From: Prolixibacter bellariivorans ATCC BAA-1284 | GTDB taxonomy: Bacteria > Bacteroidota > Bacteroidia > Bacteroidales > Prolixibacteraceae | Assembly (NCBI RefSeq): GCF_000621705.1 | Contig: NZ_JHXO01000001.1 | Location: 248,001 to 312,000 of the forward strand | Direction: 5' to 3' | DNA length: 64,000 nucleotides | Part shown: positions 36,997-45,485 of the stretch, piece after piece | How the letters are laid out: each line of letters begins with the position of its first letter | Position numbering within the stretch: the stretch's first letter is position 1 | Program-made: the position numbers and the translations under genes | Notes under the pieces: model-generated | Told to the model about the DNA's origin: nothing | Database searches by the model: none | What the model saw: only the letters and a program-made list of their open reading frames with translations

Positions 36997-37677
36997 ATGA
37001 AAAAGCTCCTTTTTGCACTTGCTTTTCTGATGGCCTTTTCGGCCCTCGAAGCCCAGGACATTCAGCTGCATTATGACATGGGCAAAGATCGAAAGTACCT
37101 GACCTCAACGGTAGAGATGTTTAAGCCAGACCAGTACGGTAGTACCTTCTTCTTTATTGATATGGACTACGGCGCCAATGATGTGCAGGGGGTTGCACTG
37201 GCTTACTGGGAAATCGCCCGCGGGCTCAAATTCTGGGATAACCCTTTTGAAATTCACGTGGAATATAATGGCGGTTTCGGACAGTATGCACCCGGTGGTG
37301 CCTACCAGATAAACGATGCCTGGCTGTTTGGTGGTAACTACACCTGGAATACGGCCGATTATTCCAAGATTTTCACCTTACAGCTGATGTACAAAACCAT
37401 CCGCGGAAAAAACAAAAACTCTTTCCAGGTTACCGGTGTATGGACCTTGCAGTTCTTCAACAACAAAGTGACACTGGATGGATTCGCCGATTTCTGGCGC
37501 GAAGACAATACGTTTGCAGACAAGGATACCAAGTTTATTTTTCTGAGTGAACCACAGTTTTGGTACAATGTCACCAAAAACTTCTCGGTGGGTAGCGAAA
37601 TTGAATTGAGTACCAATTTTGGCGGACACGAAGGATTTATGGTGAATCCGACCATTGCAGGTAAATGGACATTTTGA
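36997..37677 (+). CDS. DUF5020 outer membrane barrel, Tsx-like
   Basis: A 226-residue outer membrane beta-barrel protein with a signal peptide (MKKLLFALAFLMAFSALEAQ) and alternating aromatic strands ending in KWTF. It belongs to the DUF5020 family, which resembles the nucleoside channel Tsx. The start at 36997 gives a standard signal peptide; an upstream in-frame ATG at 36970 would add nine residues. A purine permease follows 26 bp downstream, so the pair probably brings nucleobases or nucleosides across both membranes. Confidence 0.82.
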   Translation: MKKLLFALAFLMAFSALEAQDIQLHYDMGKDRKYLTSTVEMFKPDQYGSTFFFIDMDYGANDVQGVALAYWEIARGLKFWDNPFEIHVEYNGGFGQYAPGGAYQINDAWLFGGNYTWNTADYSKIFTLQLMYKTIRGKNKNSFQVTGVWTLQFFNNKVTLDGFADFWREDNTFADKDTKFIFLSEPQFWYNVTKNFSVGSEIELSTNFGGHEGFMVNPTIAGKWTF

Positions 37678-37703
37678 TACCGGACATTGCTAAATAAACC
37701 GTT

Positions 37704-38996
37704 ATGTTAGAAAAGCTATTTAAACTTACACAGAACAAAACATCGGTGAAATCCGAAGTGGTGGCCGGAATCACCACATTCATGACAATGGCATACATCC
37801 TTGCCGTAAACCCGACGATTCTTTCGGAAACCGGAATGGATAAAAATGCACTTTTTACGGCGACAGCTGTGGCTTCCATTATCGCTACACTGGTAATGGC
37901 ATTATATGCGAATCTTCCGTTTGCCCTGGCTCCGGGAATGGGCTTGAATGCCTTTTTTGCCTTTACCGTTTGTCTGGGTATGGGCTTCAGTTGGCAATTT
38001 GCCCTGACGGCTGTTTTCATCGAAGGAATTATATTCCTGGTTCTGACTGCATTTAATATCCGTGAGCTGATTGTGAATGCGATACCGATTAACCTGAAAC
38101 ACGCTGTTTCTGCCGGTATTGGTTTGTTTATCGCGTTCATTGGAATGCAGGGCTCAGGTTTGATTGTGAATAACGATGCCACACTGGTTGGATTGGGTGA
38201 CATGAGCTCTCCTACCGTATTGGTTACCCTTTTCGGATTGCTGCTTACGGGCGTATTGCTGGCTCTTCGGGTAAAAGGCGCGTTACTGATTGGTATCTTT
38301 GCCTCTACCATTTTGGGTATTCCGCTCGGCGTGACCCATCTTCCGGAAGGACATATACTAAGCTTGCCTCCGTCGATAGCACCTATCGCTTTTAAATTTG
38401 ACTTTTCACAACTCTTTTCACTTAATATGGTGATTATCCTGTTCACGTTCCTGTTTGTCGATATGTTCGATACGGTGGGAACATTGGTAGGCGTGTCATC
38501 AAAAGCGAACATGCTGGATGCTGAAGGTCGTGTACCAAGAGTGAAGCAGGCCCTGTTTGCCGATGCTATTGGAACAACATTTGGTGCAATGCTGGGAACT
38601 TCAACGGTTACCACTTATGTGGAAAGTGCTTCGGGTGTTGCTGAAGGTGGCAGGACCGGATTGACATCGCTGACTGTTGCCGGAATGTTTTTCCTGGCTT
38701 TGTTCCTGGCTCCGCTCTTCCTGATGGTTCCGGGTGCAGCAACGGCTCCGGCTTTGATTCTGGTTGGTTCGTTTATGATGTCGCCGATTCTGAAAATTAA
38801 TTTCGACGATTATACCGAATCAATTCCGGCTTTCCTGACCATTATTATGATGCCGTTGACATACAGCATTGCTGAAGGTATTGTTTTTGGTATGCTTTCG
38901 TACGTGTTGTTGAAGGTTCTGTCTGGTAAATTTAAAGATGTCAGTGTCATCATGTATGTGCTGGGGGTTTTATTCGTCTTGAAATTCTTGGTATAG
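37704..38996 (+). CDS. NCS2-family purine permease (AzgA/PbuG type)
   Basis: A 430-residue inner membrane nucleobase-proton symporter with about 12-14 membrane segments. The AzgA subgroup is indicated by EVVAGITTFMTMAYILAVNP (about 19-38), APGMGLNAFFAF (about 77-88), LFVDMFDTVGTLVG (about 250) and GTSTVTTYVESASGVAEGGRTG (about 300-320, the substrate-binding region). It would import hypoxanthine, guanine or adenine. The preceding Tsx-like barrel is probably its outer membrane counterpart. It ends in a strong terminator. Confidence 0.92.
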   Translation: MLEKLFKLTQNKTSVKSEVVAGITTFMTMAYILAVNPTILSETGMDKNALFTATAVASIIATLVMALYANLPFALAPGMGLNAFFAFTVCLGMGFSWQFALTAVFIEGIIFLVLTAFNIRELIVNAIPINLKHAVSAGIGLFIAFIGMQGSGLIVNNDATLVGLGDMSSPTVLVTLFGLLLTGVLLALRVKGALLIGIFASTILGIPLGVTHLPEGHILSLPPSIAPIAFKFDFSQLFSLNMVIILFTFLFVDMFDTVGTLVGVSSKANMLDAEGRVPRVKQALFADAIGTTFGAMLGTSTVTTYVESASGVAEGGRTGLTSLTVAGMFFLALFLAPLFLMVPGAATAPALILVGSFMMSPILKINFDDYTESIPAFLTIIMMPLTYSIAEGIVFGMLSYVLLKVLSGKFKDVSVIMYVLGVLFVLKFLV

Positions 38997-39024
38997 ATTA
39001 TAATTTATTCCAGATATATACTAT

Positions 39025-39062
39025 TGAAAAAGGCCTTTCCGAGTTTTGGAAAGGCTTTTTTT
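39025..39062 (+). terminator. Terminator after the purine permease gene
   Basis: GCCTTTCC (39033-39040) pairs with GGAAAGGC (39048-39055), extended by A-T pairs, followed by seven T. It separates the permease operon from the tRNA gene. Confidence 0.9.
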
Positions 39063-39100
39063 ATTCGGGCAAATATCCTATTTTTGGCTTCACTACAAAG

Positions 39101-39175
39101 GGGACGTTAGCTCAGTTGGTTTAGAGCGCTACCTTGACAGGGTAGAAGTCACTGGTTCGAATCCAGTACGTCCCA
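39101..39175 (+). tRNA. tRNA-Val, anticodon GAC
   Basis: A full cloverleaf: acceptor GGGACGT/ACGTCCC, D-arm GCTC..GAGC, anticodon stem CTACC/GGTAG around loop TTGACAG (anticodon GAC), and T-arm ACTGG/CCAGT with loop TTCGAAT. The discriminator is A and CCA is not encoded. It is a lone tRNA gene of 75 nt. Confidence 0.95.
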
Positions 39176-39498
39176 CACTTTTCCTGAAATACCACAACAA
39201 GTTAACTGCCGGAATCCTAAAATTGACCATACAATGAATTTGTTCAATATCGGAATGTATATAAGTTTTGTGTCTGAACTGACAACGATTAAACCTCATT
39301 GATTTAGGATTACTTATTGGTTGAATAACAGTATCCCTTTAAAAAAAGGTGAGATATCGGTTGGGAATATTGAAAGTCGCAAGAAGGAAACACGTAAAGA
39401 TTGAGATCTTTCATGACGAAAGACAGATTAATTTTTATATTTGTTCAAACTTGAAATGATTTATTCTAAACCAAATCATTAACTGAAAACAAAGCATA
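39176..39498. promoter_or_regulatory. Intergenic region with hexose transporter promoter
   Basis: No credible ORF. TATATTTG at 39438-39445 matches the -7 consensus for the MFS transporter gene and predicts a leader of about 45 nt. No exact TTTG is at -33. The rest is AT-rich with no repeat I could identify. Confidence 0.45.
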
Positions 39499-40860
39499 AT
39501 GGAACAAAAGCACGCTAACTACGGACTAGGTATGTCCGTTTTCGGAGCCATTTTCTTCATTTTTGGTTTCGCAACTACCTTCATCATCACGTTAAGTGCC
39601 CCGGTGAAGGTAATCTTTAACTTGTCGGAATTTGAGGCACAATTGCTGTCTTCGGCCTTCTTTATCGCCTACCCGATTATGTCAATCCCTACCGGAAAGT
39701 TAATTGACAGGATTGGCTATAAGAAAACGGTCATTGCCGGCCTGATTTTAATGGCTCTGGGAAGTTTCATTTATGTCCCGGCTGCGAGAATTCCATCATT
39801 CCCGGTTTTCCTTTTCGGAACATTTGTTCTGGCTACTGGTGTTGTATTTCTTCAGGTGGCCGCCAATCCATATGTAACTGCAATTGGTCCGGATGAAACT
39901 GCATCCAGTCGTTTGAACCTAACACAGGCGTTGAATTCGATTGCTACCATGATTGCTCCCTGGTTGATCGCAACTGCTATTTTCAAAGGTCTTGATTTAC
40001 CGATTGACACATCGCAAACCTCACCGGCTGTAGCCATGGAAGCAGCTTCACGTGTTCCGCTCCCATTTATCATTATGGGTGTGATTGTATTGATTGTGGC
40101 TGTTGCTATTCTCTTAATCAAATTACCTGTCCTTCATGGTGAGAAAAGTGAAAAGAAGAGCGTTTGGAAGCATCCGCATGTGATTCTGGGTGCGATTGGA
40201 ATCTTTTTCTATGTAGGCGCAGAAGTTGGTAACGCCGGTTTGTTAGTGAATTACCTGAAGAACAGCCTGGGACAATCTGCCCAAATGGCGGCTAATTATG
40301 CTGCTATCTACTGGGGTGGTGCTATGATTGGCCGATTCTTTGGTTCATTCATGTTCTCGGATATGAAAAATTCGAAAAAGATTACATACGCCCTTCCGGT
40401 ATTGCTTTTGGCTTTGGTTTCAGGTGCTTTTGTTACTGATTGGAACTGGAAAATTGGTGTTACGTTCATGATTATTGCGTTAGTGAATTTCTTCATTATG
40501 CAATTTGGTCGTGGAAAAGCTGCCAGAACATTGGCTGTTTTTGCTTTAATCGCTGCCGTTCTTGATTTGACTACCACATTTACGATGGGTTCCGTTGCTC
40601 TTTGGACTGTTATCTCTATCGGTTTGTTCAACTCCATTATGTTCCCGAATATCTTTGCACTGGCTGTTAAGAGACTCGACAACGCCGAATTGAGTAGTGC
40701 GTCCGGACTGATCAATGCCTTAATTCTTGGTGGTGCCATTCTTCCTCCTCTGATGGGAAGTATTGCTGATGCCGCTGGTTATACATGGGCATTCCTGGTA
40801 CCGGCCTTTAGTTACGCATATATTTTCTTCTATGCAGTAAAAGGTCACAAGCTTGCTTAA
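39499..40860 (+). CDS. FHS-family sugar:H+ symporter, glucose/galactose (GluP/FucP-like)
   Basis: A 453-residue MFS carrier with about 12 membrane segments. FHS-family marks are FFIFGFATTF in helix 1, IPTGKLIDRIGYKKT after helix 2 and LQVAANPYVTAIGPDETASSRLNLTQALNS (helix 4-5 region, given here only as landmark residues LQVAANPYV near 125). It would import glucose, galactose or fucose; the ROK glucokinase 88 bp downstream favours glucose. A hairpin lies between the two genes. Confidence 0.88.
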   Translation: MEQKHANYGLGMSVFGAIFFIFGFATTFIITLSAPVKVIFNLSEFEAQLLSSAFFIAYPIMSIPTGKLIDRIGYKKTVIAGLILMALGSFIYVPAARIPSFPVFLFGTFVLATGVVFLQVAANPYVTAIGPDETASSRLNLTQALNSIATMIAPWLIATAIFKGLDLPIDTSQTSPAVAMEAASRVPLPFIIMGVIVLIVAVAILLIKLPVLHGEKSEKKSVWKHPHVILGAIGIFFYVGAEVGNAGLLVNYLKNSLGQSAQMAANYAAIYWGGAMIGRFFGSFMFSDMKNSKKITYALPVLLLALVSGAFVTDWNWKIGVTFMIIALVNFFIMQFGRGKAARTLAVFALIAAVLDLTTTFTMGSVALWTVISIGLFNSIMFPNIFALAVKRLDNAELSSASGLINALILGGAILPPLMGSIADAAGYTWAFLVPAFSYAYIFFYAVKGHKLA

Positions 40861-40891
40861 GTAGTTATTTAATGATATACACTAGTGGGAC

Positions 40892-40929
40892 AAAAGGATC
40901 GGAATTGGTTGACTTTTTCCGATCCTTTT
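40892..40929 (+). terminator. Hairpin between hexose transporter and glucokinase genes
   Basis: A perfect 13-bp stem AAAAGGATCGGAA (40892-40904) / TTCCGATCCTTTT (40917-40929). The T-run is only four bases and is followed by CCC, so this may be a partial terminator that lowers glucokinase expression relative to the transporter. Confidence 0.6.
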
Positions 40930-40948
40930 CCCGACTTTAAAACATAAA

Positions 40949-41935
40949 ATGCACATGAAAAGAGTTGCGATAGGTATTGATATCGGCGGAACCAACACTG
41001 TTCTTGGTGTGGTGGATGAAAATGGCGATGTACTCGTTAAAGATTCTATCTCTACGCCTACGCACGGAGATGCTAAAAAATATGTTCACTCACTTAGCGA
41101 TAGCATTAATGAACTCATCGATTCTGTTCATAAGCTGAATGCTGATGCTGAGGTGATGGGAATTGGTATTGGTGCTCCTAACGGGAACTATTACAAAGGA
41201 ACCATCGAACAAGCTGCCAACCTCGCTTTCAAAGGGGTTGTGCCGTTGGTTGACATGTTGAGAGAGAATTTCCCTCACTTGAAAGCGCTGGCCTTAACCA
41301 ATGATGCTAACGCTGCTGCTATGGGTGAAATGATTTATGGAGGAGCCAAAGGCATGAAAAACTTCGTGATGATTACCCTCGGAACGGGTTTGGGAAGTGG
41401 TATTGTGGTTAATGGCGATCTGGTTTATGGTCACGATGGCTTTGCCGGTGAAGTGGGCCACACAACTGTTATTCCTCACGGACGTGTTTGTGGTTGTGGC
41501 GGTGAAGGTCACCTCGAAGCTTACTGCTCAGCACCCGGTATCAAACGTACTGTGTTCGAGTTGTTAGCAAAATATAACGATGGCGAAAGTGAACTGGCGA
41601 AGTATTCTTTTGGTGAACTCGACTCGAAGAAGGTGTATGAAGCGGCTGAGCGTGGTGACAAAATTGCTATCGAAGCATTCGAAATTACCGGCGAGCATCT
41701 TGGCCAGGGACTTGGCGATACTGTTTGCCACTTGAGTCCTGAAGCGATTTTCCTTTTTGGAGGTCCTACTGCTGCCGGAGATTTTATCTTTAAACCGACC
41801 AAGGAGAGTATGGAAAGACATGTGCTTCCTATTTTCCGGAACAAGGTGGAGATTCTTCCTTCCAAACTGAAATCTGGTTCGGCTGCTATTGTTGGTGCCA
41901 GTGCATTGGTGTGGAAAGAACTGGAAAAAGAATAA
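40949..41935 (+). CDS. glk: ROK-family glucokinase
   Basis: Phosphorylates glucose with ATP. The ROK pattern is complete in 328 residues: phosphate loop GIDIGGTNT (8-16), catalytic Asp in LTNDANAAAMGE (about 114-125), TLGTGLGSG (about 143-151) and the zinc-binding site GHTTVIPHGRVCGCGGEGHLE (about 170, with Cys cluster CGCGG). The transporter upstream supplies its substrate, and glucose released by maltose phosphorolysis in region 1 would also need it. An alternative start is two codons in. Confidence 0.9.
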   Translation: MHMKRVAIGIDIGGTNTVLGVVDENGDVLVKDSISTPTHGDAKKYVHSLSDSINELIDSVHKLNADAEVMGIGIGAPNGNYYKGTIEQAANLAFKGVVPLVDMLRENFPHLKALALTNDANAAAMGEMIYGGAKGMKNFVMITLGTGLGSGIVVNGDLVYGHDGFAGEVGHTTVIPHGRVCGCGGEGHLEAYCSAPGIKRTVFELLAKYNDGESELAKYSFGELDSKKVYEAAERGDKIAIEAFEITGEHLGQGLGDTVCHLSPEAIFLFGGPTAAGDFIFKPTKESMERHVLPIFRNKVEILPSKLKSGSAAIVGASALVWKELEKE

Positions 41936-41956
41936 AAGAAAATATATTCGATATGA

Positions 41957-41993
41957 GAAAAAGGCTGTTCCAATGCGGAACAGCCTTTTTTTG
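41957..41993 (+). terminator. Terminator after glucokinase gene
   Basis: AAGGCTGTTCC (41961-41971) pairs with GGAACAGCCTT (41977-41987), loop AATGC, with a T-run to 41992. Confidence 0.92.
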
Positions 41994-42067
41994 TTCCGTT
42001 TTCAAACCGAAATACCATGAAGAGTGGTCTCAGTACTCTTTGGTTCCGGTGTGTAACTTCTCTTTCG

Positions 42068-42220
42068 CAGGAAAGATGCCCGAAAGTTGAGGAAAGAAAG
42101 GAGCTTGGGCTGGAAGAAGTGCCGATAGAGCTGGAATGATCGGTAAAATACCTGGAATAACTTTATTTTTTCCTGGAAAGACATCTTGTTTTGCTGGAAT
42201 GGCTTCCAAAAAGAATGGAA
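42068..42220. repeat. Hexamer array with exact 21-bp period (CTGGAA)
   Basis: CTGGAA occurs at 42110, 42131, 42152, 42173 and 42194, each exactly 21 bp apart. One-mismatch or close forms continue the same phase at 42215 (ATGGAA), 42089 (GAGGAA) and 42068 (CAGGAA). The 15 bp between hexamers share no sequence. On the minus strand this reads as TTCCAG and would encode Phe-Gln every seven residues in a frame that is open through the array down to the stop at 42002 (60 residues if started at the ATG at 42184). It lies between two terminators, in a 370-bp region with no other gene. Whether it is DNA, RNA or a short peptide-coding repeat is undecided. Confidence 0.8.
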
Positions 42221-42254
42221 TTGAAAGACATAATTGACGTTTTGATACTTTGCT

Positions 42255-42290
42255 AAAAAAGAAAGGCCAGAGTGACCCGGCCTTTCCTGA
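42255..42290 (-). terminator. Terminator of the TonB receptor operon
   Basis: GAAAGGCC (42261-42268) pairs with GGCCTTTC (42279-42286); on the minus strand a run of six T follows (42260-42255). Confidence 0.88.
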
Positions 42291-42306
42291 AATATTATCA
42301 GAATGT

Positions 42307-44433
42307 TTAAAAGCGCAGTGTCATGCCGCCAAGTATGGTAGCTCCGGGCATTGGATAACCGTAATTGATTTCGTAGTTCGCTCCGGTCAGGTTGTTCCCC
42401 GATACGTAAATATCAAGATACTTGTTGACTTTGTAACTGAGTTTGCCGTTTGCCACTACGTAGTTTTGGCTTATCCGGGTATCTCCTTCCACAAGAGTGT
42501 AGAGTCCCGAGATCCATTGCATGTTGGTATTTAAGGTGAATTTTCCAAAGAGGTAGTTCACGCCAAAATAAAGCTGATGTTCGGGCGCAGCCAGTTTGGG
42601 CGTATCCATGTGCAGGTAGCTGTAATTAGCATCAAATGCCAGATTGGGCAGCGCGTGGTATTTGGTTTCAATCTCTAGTCCATAGTGTTTAAAAGCCCCC
42701 GTATTCTCATTTCTCATAGGCGGGAATGAACCTGTCGGAACCAACTGGATGAGATTTTTCCCTTTCAAATAGTAAACATCAACACCGAAGTGTAATTTTT
42801 TATTCAACAGCGACTGGTTGTAACCAACTTCATAGTTCCACATACTTTCGGGTTGCAAATCCGGATTGGCCGGAGGGAAAAGGTACAGTTCGCGAACATT
42901 GGGACTGCGAAAACCTTTTGAGGCCAACAACTTGATATCGCTGTTTTCTGTTGTTTTGAAAGTAAGAGCGAATTGTGGAATCCACTCATGACCGAAAGTG
43001 GTGTGGTGTTGATAGCGCAAACCTGCATTCGCGGTTAGCCAACCGAAAAAAGTTTGCTGAACAAAAGAGTAGATACCTGTTTCGTTAATCCAAATCCATT
43101 GGTTGTTATAGGGTGATGGAACCATGGTGGGCGGCCCGTTTGGGTTCATTTGCGGAACCATTACCGGGGCACCTTTTCCGCCATAGCGGTTCCAGTCAAT
43201 ACCAATTCCAATCAGGTTGTTGTCAATTAGTTTTAATCCCTGGAAGAAGTTGACACCGAAATTCTTGTCAATGGAATTCCAGCCATCGTATAGATGATGA
43301 TTTCCGCGGTTGAAAAAGAGCTTCAGTTTTCCATCGGCTTTGTCATAGTGGTTGGATAACGTTAGCGTGGTATTTGACCGTTTAATGTCGTTCCAGGCGC
43401 CATTGTTTGCATAAATTGTGTCGGATGCGTTGACCGGTCCCGGATCGTGTGCTGTGAAATTTACGTAGCTTCCGTCCCAAACTAAATCCAGGTGATCATT
43501 GAACTGATAACCCGTTTTCAGATAGGCTGTGTTGTTCTTAAAATCCGAATTTTCGCGGGAACCATCGGTAGAATCGTAATTGTACGAAGCAAACAGATTA
43601 AAACCGTTTTGGCGATAGCCTGCCGAACCTGCTGCTTTGACTGTATTGAAGGAACCGTACTGTCCGCGGATTTGACCTGAGAAACCCTCTTTGTCCTCTT
43701 TGCGGGTAATGAGGTTCACCACGCCTCCCATGGCATTGGTGCCATACAACAAGGAACCCGGTCCACGAATGACTTCCACTTTTTCCAGATCGGAACTAAC
43801 ATAACTGTCGGGAAAAGGATGTCCCATTAATCCCATCATCTGTGGTTGACCGTCAATCATTACCAATACTTCTGAGGTAGCTCCATTCAGACCTACACCG
43901 CGAATCGTGATTTGCCCGGCCGAACCACTTGCGACTCCAAACCCGCTATATCCGCGTTGGGTGACAAACATGCCCGGAACTTTGGCACTCAGCAATGGCA
44001 GGATATTGGTTTGCGAGCTGTTCTCGATTTCCGCTTCGTTTACCACGGAAGTGGTTAGCGGAACCAGTTCGCGGGTGGTGGCTACCTGGTTCCCGGTGAC
44101 CAGTATTTGTTCCTGCTGGTAAATTTTCGAAATCAAATGAAAATCAGCCTGGGTGGTTTTGCCGGCTTTTACGGTGACTTCCTTTTCAGTTGGTTCGTAA
44201 CCGATAAAGGAGACGTTCAGTTGATAAGTGCCCGGTTTCAGATTTTCGAATTTGTATTGTCCTTCTTTGCCGGCTATCCTCCCCATACTTGTTCCGCGAA
44301 TGCTGACCGTTGCTTGTTGCAGTGGAGCTCCTGTTTCGCTATCGGTTATTCTGCCCTCAATGCTTTGGGCAAAAAGTTGATAAGCCGGAAATAGCAGGAA
44401 AGATAAAAAGAGGAATGCGCAAATTTTCTTCAT
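42307..44433 (-). CDS. TonB-dependent outer membrane receptor
   Basis: A 708-residue outer membrane transporter. Signal peptide 1-22 (ends YQLFAQ), a carboxypeptidase-like domain (25-110: IEGRITDSETGAPLQQATVSI), a plug domain (about 120-235, with VEVIRGPGSLLYGTNAMGGV) and a 22-strand barrel ending GGMTLRF. It lacks the SusC signature and has no SusD neighbour, so it is more like metal, siderophore, haem or vitamin receptors; the substrate is not evident. A stretch rich in Met and Pro (about residues 425-445, VPQMNPNGPPTMVP) lies in an extracellular loop region. It follows the yhbP-like gene by 29 bp. Confidence 0.9.
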   Translation of the reverse strand: MKKICAFLFLSFLLFPAYQLFAQSIEGRITDSETGAPLQQATVSIRGTSMGRIAGKEGQYKFENLKPGTYQLNVSFIGYEPTEKEVTVKAGKTTQADFHLISKIYQQEQILVTGNQVATTRELVPLTTSVVNEAEIENSSQTNILPLLSAKVPGMFVTQRGYSGFGVASGSAGQITIRGVGLNGATSEVLVMIDGQPQMMGLMGHPFPDSYVSSDLEKVEVIRGPGSLLYGTNAMGGVVNLITRKEDKEGFSGQIRGQYGSFNTVKAAGSAGYRQNGFNLFASYNYDSTDGSRENSDFKNNTAYLKTGYQFNDHLDLVWDGSYVNFTAHDPGPVNASDTIYANNGAWNDIKRSNTTLTLSNHYDKADGKLKLFFNRGNHHLYDGWNSIDKNFGVNFFQGLKLIDNNLIGIGIDWNRYGGKGAPVMVPQMNPNGPPTMVPSPYNNQWIWINETGIYSFVQQTFFGWLTANAGLRYQHHTTFGHEWIPQFALTFKTTENSDIKLLASKGFRSPNVRELYLFPPANPDLQPESMWNYEVGYNQSLLNKKLHFGVDVYYLKGKNLIQLVPTGSFPPMRNENTGAFKHYGLEIETKYHALPNLAFDANYSYLHMDTPKLAAPEHQLYFGVNYLFGKFTLNTNMQWISGLYTLVEGDTRISQNYVVANGKLSYKVNKYLDIYVSGNNLTGANYEINYGYPMPGATILGGMTLRF

Positions 44434-44462
44434 TATTTAGTTAGTTAATTTATTGTTCGTGA

Positions 44463-44891
44463 TTAGGACGGCCAAAAGAGTTTCTTACCAAATCCAAGCC
44501 GGTTATCTGTCATTTTCATCGATTCAATATTCAGCACCCATAATTTAGTCTCCATTAGCGCTGCATACGGAAACTTTTTCAGATATCGTTTTTTGACTTT
44601 ACCGGCTAATTCTCCTTCGGGTAATTCCAGTTTTCCTGTCATCTGCAATCCCCGGATTTTACCAACAACACTTGTTTCCAGTACAATGGAAGCGGCAACC
44701 TGCTTATTTGCTAATGCTTCCTGAATGTGACGGGTCTCATCATCCGAGGTGAAGATAAGCACATTCTCATCTTCGTGATAAGCATAAAAACAGTTCGCAC
44801 ACCAAGGTTGTCCGTTTTGACTGGTAGCCAGTGTTAATACATGATGTTCGGTAATAAAATCGCGAATGCGTTTGTCGGGTTTTTCCATCAT
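44463..44891 (-). CDS. YhbP-like (UPF0306) flavin-binding split-barrel protein
   Basis: A 142-residue protein of the pyridoxamine-phosphate-oxidase-like split barrel fold. The closest remembered relative is E. coli YhbP: shared features are HHVLTLATSQNGQPWCANCFYAY near the start and TDNRLGFGKKLFWPS at the end. The flavin and the reaction are not known. A -7 box TATTTTTG lies at 44915-44908 on the minus strand. It is followed by the TonB receptor gene. Confidence 0.85.
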   Translation of the reverse strand: MMEKPDKRIRDFITEHHVLTLATSQNGQPWCANCFYAYHEDENVLIFTSDDETRHIQEALANKQVAASIVLETSVVGKIRGLQMTGKLELPEGELAGKVKKRYLKKFPYAALMETKLWVLNIESMKMTDNRLGFGKKLFWPS

Positions 44892-44973
44892 TTGTGTCTT
44901 CAGCTATCAAAAATAGAAATTCTAATGTTAATCTACCTGATTGGTGTTTAATGTGGAGGCGTTATAAATTTCT

Positions 44974-45381
44974 TTACGGCCAAATGAATTGAATGTTTTG
45001 CTTTATTTCCGGATGGAGACTTAGTGCCACAGGACAGGTTTTCGAAACCGCCTCAAGCATCCTTTTCTCTTTTTCGGTGTAAAGCTTATCAGGAAAGCGA
45101 AAGGTAACCTGAATTTCGCCAATGCGACGCGGATTTGCTGCCATTATCTTGGTGATTTCGATTCGGGTACCGTCCAGGTCGATTCCTTTATCGCGCGCCT
45201 TAATACCCATGATGGTCATAATGCAGTCACCGAGTGCCGTGGCAACTAAATCGGTCGGTGAAAAAGCTTCACCACGTCCCTGGTTATCCAGCGGCGCGTC
45301 GGTAATCAGTTTACAACCTGATTGGAGATGTTCATTTTCTGTTCTGAGTTCTCCCGGATATACGGTCTTAACGGTTGGCAT
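44974..45381 (-). CDS. OsmC/Ohr-family protein
   Basis: A 135-residue OsmC-fold protein. The two redox cysteines of the family are visible in ALGDCIMTI (about 53) and KTCPVALSLHP (about 118), spaced as in OsmC peroxidases that detoxify organic hydroperoxides with dithiol reductants. FSPTDLVATALG is the usual lead-in to the first Cys. It is upstream of the yhbP-TonB unit with an 82-bp gap. Confidence 0.9.
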   Translation of the reverse strand: MPTVKTVYPGELRTENEHLQSGCKLITDAPLDNQGRGEAFSPTDLVATALGDCIMTIMGIKARDKGIDLDGTRIEITKIMAANPRRIGEIQVTFRFPDKLYTEKEKRMLEAVSKTCPVALSLHPEIKQNIQFIWP

Positions 45382-45485
45382 ACAAATAACTATTATTGTA
45401 TTACGGTTACGGTATTGGAACGGTTGTTCCTCTTTTCTCTCTTCAAAAATAATTACCTTCGTAAAAATTTTAAAGATACGCGAAA

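Noticed and set aside
37637-38614. Long minus-strand ORF of 325 codons opposite the purine permease gene
   Set aside because: It lies antisense to a well-conserved membrane protein gene, and its product is Ser/Thr/Ile-rich with no recognisable domain; it is a shadow frame.
39046-39237. 63-codon plus-strand ORF
   Set aside because: It runs across the tRNA-Val gene and the preceding terminator, so it is not a protein gene.
42068-42220. CRISPR-like array of a 6-bp repeat with 15-bp spacers
   Set aside because: A 6-bp repeat and 15-bp spacer are far below known CRISPR dimensions and there are no cas genes. Kept as a separate periodic element.
45382-45485. FMN riboswitch ahead of ribE
   Set aside because: The gap is about 100 bp and lacks the conserved FMN aptamer segments.
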